From Globisporangium splendens (lineage: Eukaryota; Oomycota; Peronosporomycetes; Pythiales; Pythiaceae): a stretch of 64,000 nucleotides of DNA. Positions within the stretch are counted from its first letter, which is position 1; each line of letters starts with the position of its first letter. The position numbers were made by a program, and so were the translations under genes. Shown here piece after piece: positions 13,435 to 24,554 of the stretch. Under the pieces are notes generated by a model that saw nothing but the letters and a program-made list of their open reading frames with translations, was not told the origin of the DNA and did not search any database. The DNA lies in contig VFIW01000093.1 of assembly GCA_006386115.1 (NCBI GenBank), positions 160,342 through 224,341 of the forward strand, read 5' to 3'.

Positions 13435-14331
13435 ATGGCATTGCAGGACCTCCTGAATCATTCGACGCACACGTTCTTGGCCATGGCGCCGACAGCTGCT
13501 GATGCTTCGAGCACTGCGAGTCGCAAGCGCGACTTGCATCACGTCGGACTCGACGGCCGCTTCTCCATGGAAGAGCTGCTCCACCACAGCGACGAGACCG
13601 ACACACAACAGTCCCCACTGAAACGCGCCAAGGTGGACGAGGAAGCGATGTCGACGCCGCCGGGTTCTCCCGTGTCCGTGGACGCATCCGCGTCTCCGAA
13701 ATCAGGTACACCGAAGGCGTCGCGCCCCAACATGTCGGCATCGCACAGTATCACGCTCGAGATGCTGCGTCCGCACTTTGAAGAACCGCTCGCTCAGGTC
13801 GCCAAGCAGTTCGGCATCTGCGTCACGCTACTCAAGAAGATCTGCCGTAAGCACGGCATCTCGCGGTGGCCGCACCGCCAGATCACAGGGCTGCGCAAGA
13901 GCATCGCGTCCATGGAGCACGCCATCGGGTACTTTGAAGGTGCACGTCGGGATTCGTACGCGCACCAGCTGCACAAGCAAAAGACGAAGCTCGCGCTGCT
14001 CCTGGAAGACCCGACCAAGTGCAACCCGCCATCGTCGTCGTCGATGAGCAACGAGGACGAAGACCAGTCTTCTTCGACGTCGTCGACTCCACAGGGCAGT
14101 CCAGCACCGCAGTACCAGAGCCCAATGGCCAAGGCATTCATGCCTTCAGCATCATTCGTCTCGTGCGAGTTCATCGCGTCGCCCCGTTTGCCGTCAGTCC
14201 AGCAGCAACAGCAACAGCACTTTGTCGGAGCTGCGACTCCGATCTATTTGCCGCCATTGCGCCTTGAGAACCGTCGCATGCTGCCTCCCATCGCGTCGCT
14301 CGTGAGCCACAACAGCAGCGCGCACTGGTAA
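13435..14331 (+). CDS. RWP-RK domain transcription factor (298 aa)
   Basis: The RWP-RK domain spans about residues 104-157: SITLEMLRPHF, FGICVTLLKKICRKHGI, then RWPHRQ at 144-149 and GLRKSIASME. Residues 60-100 are basic and Ser/Pro-rich with a possible nuclear localisation signal (PLKRAKV). A Gln run lies near the C-terminus. It is expected to be a nuclear DNA-binding protein. The start is the ATG after an A run at 13430-13434; an in-frame TGA lies just upstream, so the N-terminus is firm unless an exon was missed. No intron is seen. It is convergent with the TIR-ankyrin gene; the 353 bp between them (14332-14684) hold only presumed 3' UTR sequence. Confidence 0.9.
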   Translation: MALQDLLNHSTHTFLAMAPTAADASSTASRKRDLHHVGLDGRFSMEELLHHSDETDTQQSPLKRAKVDEEAMSTPPGSPVSVDASASPKSGTPKASRPNMSASHSITLEMLRPHFEEPLAQVAKQFGICVTLLKKICRKHGISRWPHRQITGLRKSIASMEHAIGYFEGARRDSYAHQLHKQKTKLALLLEDPTKCNPPSSSSMSNEDEDQSSSTSSTPQGSPAPQYQSPMAKAFMPSASFVSCEFIASPRLPSVQQQQQQHFVGAATPIYLPPLRLENRRMLPPIASLVSHNSSAHW

Positions 14332-14684
14332 ACGCACACAAAAAAAAGCAAAAAAGAGTTAGATAGTTAGAGAGAAAGCCGCTTCACGGCGTTGTAGTGA
14401 GTGTTCGATGTGACGGCCACGTATTTAAAATCCCCCCTCATGTACAGGAAAAATAAAGCAGGAGCATATTTCTTCGTCATTTCTAGGTTACTTGTGCGTG
14501 CGTGAGCGTCTTTCGGTGCATCTTCGCACTCGTTGACAGCCCTTTCCACACGATATCTATCTACTATAATTTGCTTCTTGCATTTCCTATTTTTCTCACA
14601 TGACGGCACAGAACCCGCTCTTGCTGCTGTCGCATGGACGGATCGTGACCGTGGTGGATATGAACGCAACGCTGGATGGATTGA

Positions 14685-17600
14685 TTACATACGAACACGG
14701 GTACTAGACAAGTCATCCATCGACGACAACGACTCAAAGTTGCGAATGTCGCCGCTGCTATCCTTCAGATCGATCGTCGGTGTCACAGGGATCTGCGTGT
14801 CGCCGTACACCTCGGCGTCTTCCATAATCACCGTCGTGGCGTCGTGGTGCACAGCGACGCCACCTGTCGTGTACTGATACTTGTTGGCAGACGAACTGTG
14901 GCTGCTGGTGTTGCTGTCATCGCCTCCACCGAAATTGAATGACGCGAACGCCATGTCATCGCCTGCCCTTGAGCCGCTCGGCTGGAGGCCGATCTGTTGG
15001 AAATCTCCGCCGTCCATGTCAAAAGACACGAACGAGGTCATCGTATTGTTGCTGAGAACCGTCGCCCCCACCTCCTCGTCGCGGTAATGGCGCTTGATGC
15101 CGCCTAGCAACCGATCGAAACTCGACTTGAAGCCCATGCCGCTGTTCATAAAGTGGAACAACTCGTTTCTCGCCAATGTGTACTGCTTGTCGAGGCTAAC
15201 GTCCAAGTCGTTGAGCACGACAGGGAAAATTGGCCGGCCCTTGTCTTCTGCATACGCGAGTTGATCGCGCACCAACTCGTTGGTGAACGTTTGGCTCGAA
15301 AGGATGAACACGAAGCAAGTGCATTTCACGATCGCCTCCTGGGCAGCATGGATGCGACTTTCAAAGCTCTGTCCATCGATGTTTCGATCACCATAGCATG
15401 AAATCCCCGAGTCTGATAGTTCTTGATACAGTTGCTTCACAAATCGAGGGTGCTTGTCGCCGTGAGAAATGAAAACAAACTGCGAGCTCGACACTTCCCA
15501 GGGTTGGAACATCTGCGTGAAGCCACCACCGACAGGTGCGATCGATGTCCCTGTGGTCGTTTTCAACCTATTTTTCAGGATCATCGCGGTGCGGCGCTTT
15601 TCAATTTCATCACGGACTCCATCAAGCAAAAGACGGAATTGCGACTGGTATTTCTTCTCTTCGTACTCGTACTCGATCTGGCGGCTGTTCTCTGCATTGC
15701 GCTTCGTCAGAGTAATCGCGGGCTCAAATGGCACAAGCTGACGCGTGTACAAGTACACCTGCAAATCTTCTCCAATGCGAACATTCTCCGTGGAAACCGC
15801 CATAATCGGAGTCCCAACTTGCTTGGCGAGTGCCAGTTCTTTCAAACACCACTCTGACTGCGCGTAATCTTCCGTCAAAATGCACACCACAAGCGCAGCA
15901 TTGGTGATGCCCCTTGCGATTTCTTCTCGCCACACGGACCCTCCACCGATACCACTTGGATCCATGAGGTCCAGCCAGGTCGTCACGTTGGCATCTTCCA
16001 GGCTCTTGCGTAATTTCTTGGCAAACTCTGTGTGCGAGTGCGTGTAACTAATCATCACATCTCGGTGGCCAGCGGCGCGCTTAATCTCGTACAAAAGCTT
16101 GGTCGAGGTCGTGCAATCCAACGGACGGAGACCATCAATGTTCATTTTCATGATGTTGCCACCGCACGCGAGGATCGCGAGCGCTGACTCTTCATTTTCT
16201 TCACGAATTGCGATATGCAGTGCTGTGTCGCCTGTTGTAGGCAATGCGTAATTGATATCGGCACCAACGCTCACAAGCGCCGTGAAGAGATCGCGGTTCG
16301 CATTCTTCGCGTACGCTGCACACATCAACGGAGTCATGTGGTCGAGATCGACCAAATCAGGCTTCGCATCCTTCGCGAGCAGGGAATTCACGATATCGAG
16401 ACGATTAAGTCGTGCCGCCCAGTGCAATGGAGAGCGGCCCTGTGCATCCTGGAAGTTTGGATCGGCACCCGCTTCCAGCAGCAAATCCACAGCCTCGATG
16501 GCGCCATTCACAGCAGCCCAGTGCAGCGGAGTTCGTCGGTTCATACCCACGTACCCGTGCTCTCCGAGGCAATCAATGTCGGTCTTCCGTCGAATAAACT
16601 TGCGAACAGCGTATATGTTGTTCATCGCCGCGGCCGAATGGAAGGGCGTCAGCGCCACATCGCACCCCCATTCCTCCAACTCTTGTGCCACTGCGTAGTT
16701 CCCACGAAGATACGCAAGCTGCAAGACCGTGAGCGTGTTCATGTACCCTGGGTCAGGAACCACCAAGTGATTCGCGCCATTCTCAAGCAACTCGCGGACG
16801 ATTTCAGGATGCTCAGCAAGAAAGATCGGTGGGATCCGCTCAGAACGGTACGACGACTGCGCCATCGTACCGACTTCAGCGCCGTGTGCGATCAGCCACT
16901 GCACAGCTTCCAATTGCCCCGTCGACACAGCGCAATGCAACGGCGTCACCAACGTCGTCTTGAAGATCGACACGGCGTTCTCTTCTTCCGATTCCACTGG
17001 TTTCGACACGACGTAGCGTGCAAAGTACCAAAAGAGATCGCCCGTGCTGAATCGCACGCGACTGAACTTGTCGAGTGTGCTGACTTCAAATCCATACGAA
17101 AGCAACAACTCGAGTGCCGGAATATTGCCGCTGTACGCAGCCACGTGCACGGGGTTCTTCTTGGACAACCCGAACAAACCAAAGTAGATCTTTGCATTGC
17201 TGTAAAACGCCATGGGGAAGCCCGCCTGGTCCAGATCGCGTGCTTTCGCGTACTCAAGCACATCGCGCATACCACGAAGATCGCCCAAACGCGTCGCATT
17301 GTACAATTTCTTGCGGATGATCGAGATCACTTTTTCGTTCTTGGTCATCAACTGGTCGATTCCGGGGTCCATGACGTGGTGGCGCACATCGCCCGTCTGG
17401 TCACTTTCCTTGAACGCACCGAGCAGCATCTTCACGTGTTCTCGGAACCGCGCAAAGTAGCACAACTCGACAAACACACCGATGAAACACAGAATCGCAA
17501 CGACCGCAAACACTTGCACGTACCCATTGCTGCAACTGAACGCGCCGCCGTTGAAAAACATGTACCAAAAGAACACCAGGGTCACGAGCGCGAACGCAAA

Positions 17601-18461
17601 CACAAGCACGGCGACAATCTCGCACGCTTGGAACACGAGCGTGCGCTTGATTTTCTTGCGGTTGCCCGACGCGTCGATCAGTGTCTCGCGCTTGAATGGC
17701 TCAAACGCGCGCAGCCCCGATGCCGGCAGTGCGAGCGCGATCACCGCCGGGAACGAGTGGTAGATGAGCGCCGAAAAGCCCACCATGTTCTCACACGCAC
17801 TCGCTTGGAACGTGTACACGACGCTCGGGTGCGGAAGCTTGAAGCCATACGAATTCGGGTCGCCCACCGGATCCAGCTGCAAGCCGTGTGGACTGTACAA
17901 GTAGTAAAAGCCGACGCCAGTCGCTGTGAGCGCAGCCAGCGGAATCGCGACGCGCACCACGCGCTGCGCAAAGAACGAGTTCTTGCGGAACTTGTAGTTG
18001 AGGAAAAAACGAGGCACATTCGGCTCGCGACCACGCAAATTACCGCGCGCCTGGGCATAAAACGATCGCTTTTTGTCAGGATTAGCGCTCCCACCGATCG
18101 ACTGGGACGGAACAAGATCCGAATTCAGAAGCTGGAACGAATTCGTGTCGCCATTCTCATTCTCGTCGTTCACACTGGCGCTCGGGCGATGTCCGCCACC
18201 AAACTGCTTCTTGCGCGCAGCGGTATCGCGGTTGTGGTGCGTCAGAGACGACTGCGTGAGCGGGATGGAGATGCGGACATGGTCGTTCTCGTCGTCGCGG
18301 AGCCCGCCGTGCGTGTCGCGGAGCCCGCCGTGCGTGCCGCGGCGCGCCATCTCCGGCATCGGCACCGCTGCTGCCGCGGCGATCGTGGCCGATACGCGCA
18401 GCGACACCCGCTCTCCCTTGTCGTCTTTGCCCAGATTCGGCGAGTCCATGCCGACGTACAT
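14685..18461 (-). CDS. Membrane protein with ankyrin repeats and two TIR domains (1258 aa)
   Basis: Order: disordered N-terminus (1-150), four predicted membrane segments (about 168-189, 226-250, 275-303, 314-337), about eight ankyrin-type repeats (434-770; clearest are TPLHCAVSTG, TPLHWAAVNG and SPLHWAARLN), TIR-1 (about 799-890), a charged linker, TIR-2 (about 993-1085) and a Ser-rich tail. TIR-1 has ISYTHS, TWLDLMD and YAQSEWCLKEL; its Glu875 aligns with the catalytic Glu of TIR NADases such as SARM1 and plant TIRs. TIR-2 has FVFISHGD, but the matching residue is Gln1067 (codon 15261-15263). TIR domains act as adaptors or cleave NAD+. The layout suggests a membrane sensor or scaffold with cytosolic ankyrin and TIR parts, but the function is unknown. 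One uninterrupted frame; ATG at 18461, with a second Met at codon 5. An Inr-like element lies at 18577-18592. Confidence 0.92.
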   Translation of the reverse strand: MYVGMDSPNLGKDDKGERVSLRVSATIAAAAAVPMPEMARRGTHGGLRDTHGGLRDDENDHVRISIPLTQSSLTHHNRDTAARKKQFGGGHRPSASVNDENENGDTNSFQLLNSDLVPSQSIGGSANPDKKRSFYAQARGNLRGREPNVPRFFLNYKFRKNSFFAQRVVRVAIPLAALTATGVGFYYLYSPHGLQLDPVGDPNSYGFKLPHPSVVYTFQASACENMVGFSALIYHSFPAVIALALPASGLRAFEPFKRETLIDASGNRKKIKRTLVFQACEIVAVLVFAFALVTLVFFWYMFFNGGAFSCSNGYVQVFAVVAILCFIGVFVELCYFARFREHVKMLLGAFKESDQTGDVRHHVMDPGIDQLMTKNEKVISIIRKKLYNATRLGDLRGMRDVLEYAKARDLDQAGFPMAFYSNAKIYFGLFGLSKKNPVHVAAYSGNIPALELLLSYGFEVSTLDKFSRVRFSTGDLFWYFARYVVSKPVESEEENAVSIFKTTLVTPLHCAVSTGQLEAVQWLIAHGAEVGTMAQSSYRSERIPPIFLAEHPEIVRELLENGANHLVVPDPGYMNTLTVLQLAYLRGNYAVAQELEEWGCDVALTPFHSAAAMNNIYAVRKFIRRKTDIDCLGEHGYVGMNRRTPLHWAAVNGAIEAVDLLLEAGADPNFQDAQGRSPLHWAARLNRLDIVNSLLAKDAKPDLVDLDHMTPLMCAAYAKNANRDLFTALVSVGADINYALPTTGDTALHIAIREENEESALAILACGGNIMKMNIDGLRPLDCTTSTKLLYEIKRAAGHRDVMISYTHSHTEFAKKLRKSLEDANVTTWLDLMDPSGIGGGSVWREEIARGITNAALVVCILTEDYAQSEWCLKELALAKQVGTPIMAVSTENVRIGEDLQVYLYTRQLVPFEPAITLTKRNAENSRQIEYEYEEKKYQSQFRLLLDGVRDEIEKRRTAMILKNRLKTTTGTSIAPVGGGFTQMFQPWEVSSSQFVFISHGDKHPRFVKQLYQELSDSGISCYGDRNIDGQSFESRIHAAQEAIVKCTCFVFILSSQTFTNELVRDQLAYAEDKGRPIFPVVLNDLDVSLDKQYTLARNELFHFMNSGMGFKSSFDRLLGGIKRHYRDEEVGATVLSNNTMTSFVSFDMDGGDFQQIGLQPSGSRAGDDMAFASFNFGGGDDSNTSSHSSSANKYQYTTGGVAVHHDATTVIMEDAEVYGDTQIPVTPTIDLKDSSGDIRNFESLSSMDDLSSTRVRM
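18297..18338 (-). repeat. 21 bp tandem repeat inside the TIR-ankyrin gene
   Basis: Two copies of a 21 bp unit differing by one base encode a doubled THGGLRD in the disordered N-terminus. It is in frame, so copy number can change without breaking the protein. Confidence 0.9.
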
Positions 18462-19589
18462 GTGGGGCAGGCACTACGACACACTACCTAATACACACAA
18501 ATACACTTGATGCGCACTCTTGATACGCACAAATGCACGTGCGCGTCTTCTGGTCGCTTCGCTTGTCAGCGGGCGGAAATGGCGAAATGAGCGCGGTTGA
18601 GGCGGCTTCTTTCCTTTTTCTTTTCTTCTCTTGCAACCCACTGCGTCTATTTGCTTGTGTGGTAAAATGTGGAATGCGCCACTTTTCTACTGAAAAAATA
18701 CCGCCCACAGTCCACACTCTGCACCACACTGTGGTAAGTTACCGTAACTTACCATTTTGATGCAATTTACTGCTGCAGCACTGGAGATTGGAACTGGACA
18801 GTAGCTAATGACGACCGAATCAACGAGTGCATAGGGTGGTAAAATACTTCCATCCAGAGAATAAATGCGCAGCGAATCATTTGGGAGGGTGGGTTGTGAG
18901 CTGACACTGGACACGAAGAGCGAAAATCTGCAGCAGCCACGTGATTACGTCCACACAATCGCTCATATTTTTATCTATCGGCTTCTCAACGAACCACATA
19001 CATGCGTGCCAATACGGCATAACCGTCGTGCCTCCAGCTGCTGTTTTCTTTTCTTTCAGGCTTCGATTTCGTTTCAAAACCCTTTCGAACGGCATACTTT
19101 TGGTTTTTTATTTTTATATTACCATCACCAAATGGCTTGTTTCTGAGCCGAATGCTGAGCTGAGACTGACAGTTTTTGTTCTGTGACACGTCGAGATCAG
19201 ATGGTTCGTGTGCACTGCAAGTAACACAACGGAGGCGTTAGCAACTCGGTAATCAAAGCAACAGTTGCTAATTATGGGGTCACGATTAGAAACTCCCAAC
19301 AGTTTCTTTTTCTGTGGCATGGTGCCAATGCTGCTGCTGGGCGTGAGCAGCTACTTTGCTTGTTCGTACCTCTGCATTGGTATGGAGCTCTGCTGGCTCG
19401 ATCCTGCCTCGTATAGCTCTTGCATTTGATTTTACACCAAAAAGAAAGCAGTTTCCCCCAGAATTTTTGGGGTTCAATTGGCTTCCAAGTGCGTCTGTCG
19501 CCAGCAGCGCAAAATCCCATAATCCGACTTTCTTCCTTTCTTTCAGATCCACAAGCACGCATGCATGCGTGTGCCTGCCGTGTTGGGTT
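18462..19589. other. Intergenic between two minus-strand genes
   Basis: Presumed promoter of the TIR-ankyrin gene and 3' flank of the LRR gene. Short open frames only; nothing recognised. Confidence 0.6.
18577..18592 (-). promoter_or_regulatory. Inr/FPR-like core promoter of the TIR-ankyrin gene
   Basis: Read on the minus strand, 15 of 16 positions match GCTCATTYYNCAWTTT. It lies about 116 bp before the ATG at 18461, which would give a short 5' UTR. Confidence 0.65.
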
Positions 19590-22500
19590 TCATCTGGATA
19601 TCCGATGATGTGCAGGCACCATGGAGAGCGAATCGACGTAGCTGATGATCTCATCGACTTCGTCCGGGAGTCCGCAGAGCGTGCTCGACGCCAGTTCGCG
19701 GCGCGTGGGCCACACGGGACCGCAACCTTTGTCGGCGCCTGAGTAGTACTCGAGACACAGGAATCCTTTCTCGGGGAACCCGCCGTCCCTGAGCCACGAC
19801 ATGTTAAGCTCCCAGCCGGGGATCAGCTCGTCGCGACTCCAACCGAAGGTCTCGCGCTGCCAGTTCTCGCCCGGTTCATCAATCGCGAGTCGCACGAGCG
19901 CCTTGGCAACCTCGCACTCCTCGTACAGCGACAGGTTCAGTTCGTAGTAGTTGTCTGGAATCAGCGGCGTCCAGATGTTCAGCCATCCGAAGCGGTAGAA
20001 GCACTGCGCGGTCTCAGGCTCGTGCAGCACCGACATAATGCCGTTGAAGTTGTACAGATCCGCGACGCGGTCAAAGAGAAGACACACGAGGTCGACCCGC
20101 GCGCTCTCGAACGCCACGGGCCAGACACTGAGCAGTCTGACGGCCTGCTGCGCTGTGAGCCAGCGCATCGCGAGCAGCCACTGGAGGTTGAAGATCAAAC
20201 GACGCGCTGTGCACGTGGCCTTGTCGCCTCTCTTGATGACCATCGCAGCGCTGTTGGCATTGTCGTCGCTCTTTTTCGTAGTGGTTGATTCACCCCGCAC
20301 CGCGTTGTCATCGCCATCGTTCGCTAATGTAGCACTAGCCTCACTTTGCTCAGAATCATGGACTGGAGACGTGCGCGTCGGCGACGGCGATGAAGTGGAC
20401 GCTGACGGCGGCGCGCTCAATTCCACGACGCTGTTCAACGCGTCACCAAAATTCACATAGTTCTTCATGGTCTTCATGCTCTCGAGCTCCGAGAACAGTG
20501 CGCATGTAGAGTGCCGCAATGGCGGGAATGGCGACGCCGGCTGCTGCTTTGCGTCTCGTCCATTATTTGCTCCAGGCTTCCCGCGCACGTCTTTTACTGC
20601 CGCATGACCAAGGCTTTGCTGTGGTGTCGGTGTCGTGCTCATGGACCGTTCACGAGAAGCTTTCTTGTCGCTGTCAGCTGAGGATGGAGCCGATCCCGAC
20701 GGCGACGTGTGCACGTCCATAGTTTTCCCCATGCGCTCGAGCTGGCAGATCGCGAGAATCTGCTCGAACCGTTTGTTAGAGACCGGATGCGACGGCATGC
20801 GGCCGATCTGCACGTAATCGAACTCGATGATGCCGAATTTCGGTAAATTGTCGGGGAACTGCGGCTCGACTTTCATGGGCTTCCCGTTCATGGTCTCATT
20901 GCGGAAACCGTGGTGATTCCCGTGCTGACTCGTGTCCTTCAGACCCGCTTTCTTGCGCAGAAACGCCGTGCGGTTGCTGTTCTCGATGATCTTTTTCAAC
21001 ACAAGGCGGTCGAGATCGTTGCCCAGGTCGAGTTTGTAATGGTCAGTGCTCAACCCGAGCATGGGCTGCAGTGCCTGACCCAGGAGGTGCTGCAGCAGTA
21101 CCCGCTGGTTCGCGTCCAAGTTGTGATCGACCAGCGCGTGCGCGTTCTTGGGGTCGACCATGTTCGGGAGCAGGATCGTCACAGCCTGCGTGACCTCGTA
21201 CACGTCGGCGATGCTCTCGAGCAGCAACTGCGCCTCGTTGGCCTTGAAAAACAGTCCCGACTTGGCCATCGCGAGCATCTGACTCTTGTTCTTGCTGCTA
21301 CTGATGTTCTCGATCAGCCGCTCGACGCCCGCCTGCGAGTGTGCATTGTCGTGGTCGACCGAGACGTGGAAGTCGACGAAACCAATCTGCAGCCGCCCCT
21401 CCGTCGGGATCGTAAACGGCTCGTTGGTCTCCAGGTCGACGCATTCGCGCGCGAAATGGCCTTCTTCCAGGTTGAAGCTGCTCATGAGCTCGACGAATTC
21501 GTCGAGTTCGATCGTGCTCGTCCCATCGAGATCGTACTGCGCGATGTACCGCAGGATGTCTTCATCCCGGAATGTGAGTCCGATCTTCCGCATGCCTCGC
21601 TTCAGCTCGCTGTCGTCGATGAACCCCGAGTCGTCTTGATCGAGTTCGTAAAATAGTGAAACGAGCGATGGGCGGTCGATTTTGTACTCTTTGATCTTGC
21701 GTTCGCTCGCCTGCGCGTTGGTAAGAATGCCCGCGGTTTTCAACAGTCTGCGATGCGCCTCGCTGCCTTTGGCTTCGCGGAGCTCCACTTTGATATTCCG
21801 CTTCTGCTTGGTGACGGCCGACGTATGCACGATTGAGAGGAACTTGCAGCCCTGCTCAGCGTCCGCGACGCGCAGCAGCTCCAGCGCGATCGCGCGATCG
21901 TACGGGATCTCCATGTTGAGATCGTATGTGCCCGTGGACTCGGCCGGGTCAAATGCGTCGGCATCAGTGAGGTCGAAGTTGCAGCCTTCCATGGAGACCT
22001 GCAGTTGCTGTTCCGTGCATGCCGCAACAGCGTGGAGCAAACCTCGACCGCCAGTTTGGCCGAAAGGATTGCCATCCATGTTCACGTACACAAGCTGTTG
22101 GTTGAGTTTAATCGCACTCACAGATCGCCTGGGCACCGGCGTTCCCAAACGCATTGTACGCGAGATTGAGTTCCCTTAGCCCACTGTTGAACGCGAGCAC
22201 CTTGCCGAGTTCCACGGCGCCACCGAACCGCAAGTAGTTCCAGGACAAGTCGAGACTTGTCAGCGTATAGTTGATACACAGCATCGTGACCAGCGCTTCG
22301 CCACCCGTGATGATCGATGGCCACACGACGTTCACGTTCTCGGTGCTCCCGATGAGGTTGTTGGAGAGATCCAGCGTCTGCAGCGGCTTGTTCGTGTGCA
22401 GTGCCTTGGCGAAAGGCGCGAGTTCCGTGTCGTCGACATCGGCGTGACTCAGTTTCAGTGATTGCAGCGCGCACGTTGCTGAACCCAGGTACACGGCAAG

Positions 22501-23567
22501 CGAGCTCGACGCGTCGCCGTCGACCTTGTTCTCCGACAAGTCGATGTGGAATATGTCCTTCTTCGCGATCACGACGTCGATGATCGCGCGCAGCCCCTGA
22601 TCGTGCAGGCGGTTGTTGCGCACGATCAGCCGGATGCACGGTGGGAGGTCCTTCTCGAGACACAGCGACGAGAACTTGTGCCGCGCCGTAAACTGGCGAC
22701 TGAAGAGCCCCATGCGGTCGATCTGATGGAAATTCTGCTCACAGAGACTGGCAGTATTGCTGTTTGACGAACTCCCCAGACGCGCCAGTGACGGCAGCGA
22801 CGATGGCGTTGCTTCACCTTCTTCTTTGTCATTCCCATTCCCATTGCATTGTGTCTGGGATGCTGTACGTGATAAAGACAGCGGCGTGGCCACGCCACGT
22901 GGTCCCAAGAGCGCGGTCTCGTGGTCCTTGCGACCCTGCTGCTCCGCGAGAAACTCGTCGAGAGGCATGGTCGTGAGGTATTTCTGCGCCTCGAGCTTGC
23001 GGAAGATCGCGTGGCACTTGGCTTTTGCCGTCACACCAAAGTACTTGGCTTTGGTCTCGGCTGTGAGTACAAGCGCCTTCTGCGAGCCTTTCTTCTCGAG
23101 CGGCGTGCCCATGCCGAGCAGCATGGATTCGGCGTTCGGCGCCGCGGCAGTTTGCTCAGTCGCAGAAACTTGTCGGCCGCGGACTCCCTCTCACTGCGCT
23201 TCGTGCGTGCGAGGAACGGCAAACTGCGCCGCAGCTCCTTGTCGATCTCCCAGGGCTTATTGATGCGCGAGATGTCCCACGGCTCAGCATCGTCGAACCG
23301 GTCGGTGGCTCCGCCGCCCGTGCTCGACCGCGACGAGTCGATCGCGGACTCTGCGTGCGTGTGTCGCTTCCACGGGATGTCCTCGCGCTGTTTATTCTTG
23401 CTCTTGGGCATCGGCGCATTGTTGCTACCATCAGTGGCACTGCTGGAGACGGCGACAGATGGCTTGGACGCGAGTTCCTTGCTGCTGTGGACCTTGGGGA
23501 GACTGCCGCGCAGGCTCGTGCCTCGGTCCATGGCCATGGCGGTGTCACTGCTGCCTGGCGGCTCCAT
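19590..23567 (-). CDS. LRR, EF-hand and DUF4476-like protein, frame broken twice
   Basis: Three adjacent minus-strand frames join into one protein. Part 1 (from ATG 23567) is a polar N-terminus with PWDISRINKPWEID. Part 2 (about 23150-22122) has RI-type leucine-rich repeats (LQTLDLSNN, LTSLDLSWN, LRELNLAYN). Part 3 (about 22122-19590) continues with LVYVNMDGNPFG, then two EF-hand loops (DQDDSGFIDDSE, DLDGTSTIELDE), a stretch resembling DUF4476 (LLLESIADVYEVTQ...NMVDPKN), a low-complexity linker and a Trp-rich C-terminal domain. The part 2/3 break is explained by one extra T near 22122: without it the reading is AICEAIKLNQQL. A second one-base change is needed near 23130-23160. The intact coding character on both sides suggests sequence errors or a very young pseudogene. 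The role is unknown; Ca2+ binding is likely. Confidence 0.72.
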
Positions 23568-24554
23568 GCGTCGAGCGCAGAGAGCGGCTGCGAGCAGCAA
23601 CAATCCGCATTATGCGTCGCTGGTGTCTTGTTGTGTGCGCTATTTACAATGGCGCCATTCCCACTGCCAGCGGTATTTAAAGACGGCAGATGGAAACGAA
23701 GCATGAAAGGATGTTGCATCATTTCCCGCTTGACTGGACTCGAGTACCACCCGCTCGTGCAGCACTGCATGGGAAATCTTTATCCTGGCGAGGTTGTGCT
23801 GAGCGTGGCGACACTAAGCGAGCGAAAAAGCGCAGCGGACGCCGAGCCATTAAATCGAGAAGCTGCTAACTCGCGTCAATCTTACACGTGGCTCTTCAAA
23901 CGCTCTTCAATTCGCTTCAGATACAGCACGCTAGGTTCTCGCTCAGGACGGTTTGGGCTCATTTGGTCTTTCAACTTGCCTGTGTAAATCTCACGTGCGA
24001 TGTTCGGTGTTCGGTCTCACGTCAAAGGTTCCGTACTTTTGATCAACCGTGGATTCACTTCGGCCAATGCAGAGTGGAGGAGTGTCCCTCCCTACCTTCT
24101 GGCGCAGATGTGTGCCTGAATACAAAGCTGCAAGCGCTTTCATTTCCTCCCACAGGCTGCATGAACTTGCAGGGCAGCTGCAACAATATCACGACATTGC
24201 ATTTGTGGACATCTTCTTCGCTGTATCTACCAAAGCATATGTTCTTTTGTCCGACCAATAACAGTTCCTGTGAAATATACATTTTAGCCAATCAAAAGAA
24301 GTGCATGAATGATCTGTTTGAAGCCCCGTCAATTGGGTAAAACAATAAATTACTCAGCATCTGATTCGCTATTTTATTGCGTTGGAGATGCTCTAATTGG
24401 CTGAAGCTGGCAAAGCCACTTTGAGGGTCGTTGCGAGGAGGACGCCGACGCGCGCTGTGCGTTGGTGACGATGGCGGAAGAAGGCGGCGCGTCTCTGTCT
24501 CGCGTGCGGAGGCGCGTGAACCGGTTTCATGGACTTTTGCGTCGCGTGCAGATG
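23568..24554. other. Intergenic, no supported gene
   Basis: Short frames on both strands only. A 47-codon plus-strand frame from the ATG near 24471 is Arg-rich but has no support. Confidence 0.5.

Noticed and set aside
16215..18491. Long plus-strand open frame of 758 codons
   Set aside because: It is antisense to the TIR-ankyrin gene, His/Arg-rich and without domains; a by-product of GC-rich coding DNA.
22106..22132. 27 bp GTGAGT...CAACAG intron in the LRR gene
   Set aside because: Too short for a spliceosomal intron, and removal does not restore the LRR reading frame; a one-base insertion does.
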